A stretch of DNA of 64,000 bases from an uncultured Bradyrhizobium sp. (GTDB lineage Bacteria; Pseudomonadota; Alphaproteobacteria; Rhizobiales; Xanthobacteraceae): the NCBI RefSeq assembly GCF_936928535.1, contig NZ_CAKZHY010000056.1, positions 1-64,000 of the forward strand, given 5' to 3'. The translations under genes were made by a program, and so were the position numbers. The notes beneath the pieces were generated by a model. That model made no database searches. It was not told the DNA's origin and saw only the letters and a list, made by a program, of their open reading frames with translations. This document shows, piece after piece, positions 61,546-64,000 of the stretch (within the stretch, counting starts at the first letter, position 1; every line of letters begins with the position of its first letter).

Positions 61546-62580
61546 ATGAACGGATCCTCTGCGAGTCCCCTCGCCGCGCTGTCGAGCCCGATGACCGATC
61601 CGTTCGGTCGCACCATCTCTTATCTGCGCGTCTCCGTCACCGATCGCTGCGATTTGCGCTGCTTCTATTGCATGTCGGAAGACATGACGTTCCTGCCCAA
61701 GGCGGACCTGCTGAGCCTGGAGGAACTCGACCGGCTCTGCTCGGCCTTCATCGCCAAGGGCGTGAAGAAGCTGCGCCTCACGGGCGGCGAGCCGCTGGTC
61801 CGTCGCAACGTGATGACCCTGGTGCGCTCGCTCTCGCGCCATCTGGCGAGCGGTGCGCTGGGCGAGCTCACGCTGACCACCAACGGCACGCAGCTGGCAA
61901 AACATGCGCAGGAGCTTGCCGATTGCGGCGTCCGCCGCATCAACGTCTCGCTCGACACGCTCGATCCGAAGAAGTTTCGCGAGATCACGCGCTGGGGCGA
62001 GATCGACAAGGTGCTGGAAGGCATCGAAGCGGCGCGCGCTGCGGGGCTTGCCGTGAAGATTAACGCGGTGGCGCTGAAGAATCTGAACGAGGACGAGCTT
62101 CCCGATCTGATGCGCTGGGCCCATGGCAAGGGCATGGGGCTGACCTTGATCGAGGTGATGCCGATGGGCGAGATCGGCTCGGGCCGCATCGACCAATATC
62201 TGCCGCTCTCGCTGGTGCGCGCGCGCCTCGCCCAGCAATTCACGCTGACGGATCTGGCCGAGAGCACCGGCGGGCCGGCGCGCTATGTCAGCGTGGCCGA
62301 GACCAGCGGCAAGCTCGGCTTCATCACGCCGATGACCCATAATTTCTGTGAATCCTGCAATCGCGTGCGCGTCACCTGCACCGGTACCCTGCACACCTGC
62401 CTCGGCCACGAGGACGCGTCCGATCTGCGCAAACCTCTGCGTGCATCCAGCGACGACACCCTGCTCGCCGCGAGCATCGACCGTGCCATCGGGCTGAAGC
62501 CCAAGGGCCACGATTTCATCATCGACCGCCGCCACGACCGCCCCAGCGTCTCCCGGCATATGAGCGTCACCGGCGGCTGA
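61546..62580 (+). CDS. moaA: GTP 3',8-cyclase, molybdenum cofactor biosynthesis
   Basis: A 344-residue radical SAM enzyme. The SAM cluster is Cys35/39/42 (CDLRCFYC); the second cluster binds GTP through Cys268, Cys271 and Cys285 ([11 protein letters not shown] then TLHTC). It ends in Gly-Gly, required for MoaA activity. It makes the first intermediate of molybdopterin from GTP. A later in-frame ATG at 61594 is possible. No other moa gene is adjacent. Confidence 0.94.
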   Translation: MNGSSASPLAALSSPMTDPFGRTISYLRVSVTDRCDLRCFYCMSEDMTFLPKADLLSLEELDRLCSAFIAKGVKKLRLTGGEPLVRRNVMTLVRSLSRHLASGALGELTLTTNGTQLAKHAQELADCGVRRINVSLDTLDPKKFREITRWGEIDKVLEGIEAARAAGLAVKINAVALKNLNEDELPDLMRWAHGKGMGLTLIEVMPMGEIGSGRIDQYLPLSLVRARLAQQFTLTDLAESTGGPARYVSVAETSGKLGFITPMTHNFCESCNRVRVTCTGTLHTCLGHEDASDLRKPLRASSDDTLLAASIDRAIGLKPKGHDFIIDRRHDRPSVSRHMSVTGG

Positions 62581-62754
62581 GTATGGCCGGTCTGCGGCCC
62601 TATTCCCCTTAACTATCAACAAACTTCCGATTGACTGGCGGCAGCGCCGCTGGTTTTGTGCGGCTGCCTTTAAGCCTTCGCGGCGGGACAAGCCGACGCG
62701 CCTAGTCGGCGTAGACCCAAGACGGTTAGGGCAAAATCGGGGGAGGACCTATCG

Positions 62755-63336
62755 TTGCAAGCGCTCTTAAAGCTGAGCCACGGGATCGACGCGTTCACAC
62801 GCTGGACCGGCAGACGCCTGGCATGGCTGATTCTGGTCGCCGTGATCATCTCGGCCGCCAACGCGATCGTCCGCAAGGCGTTCGATATATCATCCAATTC
62901 CTGGCTCGAGCTACAGTGGGTGCTTTTCAGCATTGTCTTCCTGCTCTGCTCGCCATGGACCCTGCTCGACAACGAGCACATCCGGATCGACATTGTGAAC
63001 GCCATGATGCCGAAGAAGGCGCGCAACATCATCGACGTCATCGGCCATTTGTTTTTCCTGCTGCCGCTGACGGTCGTGATGATCATTACTGGTGTACCGT
63101 TCTTTCTCCGCTCGTTCCACATCAACGAACAGTCCGGCAATGCCGGCGGCCTGCCGCAATGGCCGGCCAAGTCGCTGATCATGATCGCCTTCGCCTTCCT
63201 GCTGGTCCAAGGCGTTTCCGAACTGATCAAGCGGATTGCGGTGATGCGCGGGCTGATTCCCGATGCTCACGAGTCGCAGGTGAAGGCGATCGAAGCCGAG
63301 GTCGAGCACCTCGTCGAAGCGATCGAAAAGAAGTGA
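62755..63336 (+). CDS. TRAP transporter small permease (DctQ-like)
   Basis: A 193-residue membrane protein of the DctQ type with four membrane helices: GRRLAWLILVAVIISAANAI, LQWVLFSIVFLLCSPWTLL, VIGHLFFLLPLTVVMIITG and KSLIMIAFAFLLVQGVSEL. The start appears to be a TTG at 62755 after GGAGG; there is no close ATG. It pairs with the DctM-like gene 28 bp downstream to import organic acids driven by sodium. The periplasmic binding subunit is not seen upstream. Confidence 0.85.
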   Translation: MQALLKLSHGIDAFTRWTGRRLAWLILVAVIISAANAIVRKAFDISSNSWLELQWVLFSIVFLLCSPWTLLDNEHIRIDIVNAMMPKKARNIIDVIGHLFFLLPLTVVMIITGVPFFLRSFHINEQSGNAGGLPQWPAKSLIMIAFAFLLVQGVSELIKRIAVMRGLIPDAHESQVKAIEAEVEHLVEAIEKK

Positions 63337-63364
63337 GCGCCAGCGGCGTTTTTCGGGGGAATTT

Positions 63365-64000
63365 ATGACCGCGTTTCTCATCGCCAATATGGCGCCGATC
63401 ATGTTTGCGTCTCTGGTCGTCGTGCTGCTGCTCGGCTATCCCGCAGCATTTTCACTCGGCGCCGTCGGGCTCATCTTCGCAGTGATCGGAATCCAGCTCG
63501 GCGAATTTCGCCCGGACTTCCTGCAAGCCCTGCCCGAGCGTGTCTACGGCGTGATGAACAACGACACGCTGCTCGCGATTCCGTTCTTCACGTTCATGGG
63601 CCTGGTGCTGGAGCGATCCGGCATGGCCGAAGATCTGCTCGACACCATCGGCCAGCTGTTCGGCACCATCCGCGGCGGCCTCGCCTATGCGGTCGTGTTC
63701 GTCGGCGCGCTGCTTGCGGCGACAACGGGTGTGGTCGCGGCCTCCGTGATCTCGATGGGCCTGATCTCGCTACCGATCATGCTGCGCTACGGCTATGACC
63801 GCCGCATGGCCACCGGCATCATCGCGGCCTCCGGTACGCTGGCGCAGATCATCCCGCCCTCGCTCGTCCTGATCGTGATGGCCGACCAGCTCGGCAAGTC
63901 CGTGGGCGACATGTACGAAGGCGCGTTCATTCCGGGCCTGGTGCTCGCCGGCCTCTATGCCGGTTACGCGTTCCTCGTCACCCTGATCTTCCCGAAGGCC
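63365..64000 (+). CDS. TRAP transporter large permease (DctM-like), partial
   Basis: The first 212 residues of a DctM large permease, cut by the right edge of the window. The visible sequence has the family's repeated hydrophobic helices: PIMFASLVVVLLLGYPAAFSL, NNDTLLAIPFFTFMGLVLERSG, VVFVGALLAATTGVVAASVIS and SGTLAQIIPPSLVLIVMADQL. It starts at ATG 63365 after GGGGGAATTT. It should pair with the DctQ-like gene in front of it. Confidence 0.88.
   Translation, partial: MTAFLIANMAPIMFASLVVVLLLGYPAAFSLGAVGLIFAVIGIQLGEFRPDFLQALPERVYGVMNNDTLLAIPFFTFMGLVLERSGMAEDLLDTIGQLFGTIRGGLAYAVVFVGALLAATTGVVAASVISMGLISLPIMLRYGYDRRMATGIIAASGTLAQIIPPSLVLIVMADQLGKSVGDMYEGAFIPGLVLAGLYAGYAFLVTLIFPKA

Noticed and set aside
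1..64000. CRISPR array, tRNA, rRNA, transposase or integrase genes
   Set aside because: Looked for by eye and not found: no regularly spaced direct repeats of 25-40 bp, no recognisable tRNA cloverleaf, and none of the predicted proteins is a transposase or integrase.

Overview
The window looks like conserved chromosome of an alphaproteobacterium close to Bradyrhizobium or Rhodopseudomonas (Hyphomicrobiales). The grounds are strongly GC-rich codon use, an acpXL-type very-long-chain fatty acid / lipid A cluster, alphaproteobacterial families (DUF2865, DUF6894, Atm1-type exporter, TRAP genes) and several families of palindromic intergenic repeats typical of these genomes. I see no rRNA, tRNA, CRISPR array, transposase, integrase or prophage gene. 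The genome assignment is inference from gene content, not from a database comparison.

Layout. 0-8 kb: an extradiol-dioxygenase-like VOC enzyme behind a perfect inverted repeat, an orphan HerA-type ATPase, a CxxC alkylhydroperoxidase-like protein overlapping an MgtC-like membrane protein, a flavin reductase, a Crp/Fnr regulator, several very small genes and a ParB-like protein. 8.9-13.3 kb: acpXL-fabZ-fabF2-fabF1-lpxXL, which builds and transfers the very-long-chain acyl group of lipid A; one of its two ketosynthases has no cysteine at all. 13.3-22 kb: rhodanese / aminotransferase / polyamine-binding protein, two tandem Kup potassium transporters, and motA-motB. 22-33 kb: SDR, RraA-like protein, an Atm1-type exporter with psd and pssA (phosphatidylethanolamine synthesis), LOG-family hydrolase, and a tightly overlapping cysS - 37-aa membrane peptide - GNAT - citramalate synthase operon. 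33-42 kb: DUF2865 secreted protein, an aroF(class II)-dgkA-nadE operon, an alpha/beta hydrolase, a membrane protein made of four repeats, and an aldehyde dehydrogenase ending in a strong terminator.

42-49 kb is regulator-rich: two ModE-like regulators, an excisionase-like/winged-helix protein, a LysR and an AraC regulator, then an overlapping terB-like / membrane / terC / yqhA operon. 49-57 kb is the redox-flavoured accessory stretch: a MOSC-flavoreductase-ferredoxin fusion followed by a redoxin, an FMN-binding PaiB-like protein, then a class II amidotransferase paired with a GCS2-type carboxylate-amine ligase, and a bicupin protein. 57-64 kb: glutathione reductase, a DUF2059 protein, rpiA, gph, a PEGA-like lipoprotein, moaA and the start of a TRAP transporter (dctQ, partial dctM running off the right edge).

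Most likely to repay a second look: the cysteine-free FabF partner with a composite repeat lying between it and the active ketosynthase gene, the MOSC fusion with its redoxin, the amidotransferase / carboxylate-amine ligase pair, the fourfold-repeat membrane protein, the overlapping TerB/TerC operon, and several perfect operator-like palindromes next to single genes. No complete, clearly novel defence or mobile system was found.
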